Positions 5,822 through 6,108 of a stretch of DNA of 6,108 nt are shown here, piece by piece (the first letter of the stretch is position 1; each line of letters opens with the position of its first letter). The notes under the pieces are model-generated. The model searched no databases and was not told the DNA's origin. It worked only from the letters and a program-made list of their open reading frames with translations. The stretch lies in NCBI GenBank assembly GCA_023453665.1, contig JAEXTA010000212.1, positions 1 through 6,108 of the forward strand. The letters run 5' to 3'. The DNA is from Bacteroidota bacterium (GTDB lineage: Bacteria; Bacteroidota; Ignavibacteria; Ignavibacteriales; Ignavibacteriaceae). The position numbers were made by a program, and so were the translations under genes.

Positions 5822-6108
5822 ATGGCGAAGAAACAAAATCAAAAAATAGTTAAATGTTCTTTTTGCGGCAGAGACGGAAGTGAAGTCGGGAGTATGATTG
5901 CCGGTCCGGATGTTTATATCTGTGATATATGTATCGGAAGCAGTGTTGATATTTTAAAGAACAATCTTGCTGCATATGGAAACAACCAGTCCCGAACTCC
6001 GAAAACACATACTCCTGCATCTATAAAAAAAGCTCTTGATGAATATGTGATCGGACAGGAAAGAGCAAAGAAGGTTCTTGCTGTTGCTGTTTATAATCAT
6101 TATAAAAG
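5822..6108 (+). CDS. clpX: ClpX, ATP-dependent Clp protease unfoldase subunit (N-terminal part; 3' end outside window)
   Basis: ClpX is the hexameric AAA+ unfoldase that recognises tagged proteins and feeds them to the ClpP peptidase in the cytoplasm. The first 95 residues are visible. Residues 10-45 are the zinc-binding dimerisation domain, with Cys12-Cys15 (CSFC) and Cys34-Cys37 (CDIC) and the family sequence GPDVYICDIC. A short variable linker (about 50-65) leads into the AAA+ domain start, IKKALDEYVIGQERAKKVLAVAVYNHYK, at about 68-95, which is diagnostic for ClpX. The Walker A motif lies beyond the window end. The reading frame runs off the edge intact. The ATG is 8 bp after the TPR stop codon; the SD is weak (AGAGAAT), so translation may be coupled to the upstream gene. 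clpP, often just upstream of clpX, is not next to it here. Confidence 0.96.
   Translation, partial: MAKKQNQKIVKCSFCGRDGSEVGSMIAGPDVYICDICIGSSVDILKNNLAAYGNNQSRTPKTHTPASIKKALDEYVIGQERAKKVLAVAVYNHYK

Overview
The window suggests a bacterium of the Ignavibacteria / Chlorobi-Bacteroidetes group. The main evidence is a secreted protein ending in a type IX secretion (T9SS) C-terminal sorting domain, with the NYPNPFNPETKIKF, VYDVLGNEIATLVNEEKPAG and SSGMYFYSL signatures that I associate with Ignavibacteria. Supporting signs are an AT-rich genome (about 37-39% G+C in most genes counted) and an intergenic palindromic repeat beginning TGTCATTCTG and ending CAGCATGACA. The lineage is inferred from motif recognition, not from a database search.

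Layout from left to right. Positions 1-489 (+) hold the C-terminal half of an EamA/DMT-family membrane transporter whose start lies outside the window. Positions 490-666 separate it from a convergent gene and contain a weak terminator, an 82-bp repeat made of three hairpins, and a good intrinsic terminator for the opposite strand. Three genes then lie on the minus strand: an exported DinB-like four-helix protein with an intact histidine triad (667-1212), a very AT-rich small membrane protein with an N-terminal four-cysteine zinc ribbon (1407-1946), and a large T9SS cargo protein with seven propeller-like repeats (2081-3829). A 142-bp divergent region (3830-3971) separates these from two plus-strand genes: an exported tetratricopeptide-repeat protein (3972-5813) and, 8 bp later, the beginning of clpX (5822 to the window end).

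Functionally this is mostly envelope and housekeeping content. The T9SS cargo, the exported TPR protein, the exported DinB-like protein and the two membrane proteins are all envelope-associated, while ClpX is the cytoplasmic unfoldase of the ClpXP protease. TPR gene and clpX probably share a transcript. The three minus-strand genes are separated by gaps of 134-194 bp and look like separate or only loosely linked units. I found no RNA gene, CRISPR array, transposase or phage gene, and no clear sign of a new multi-gene system. The most notable items are the structured intergenic repeat, the low-G+C zinc-ribbon membrane gene, the seven-bladed T9SS cargo, and the TPR-clpX pairing.
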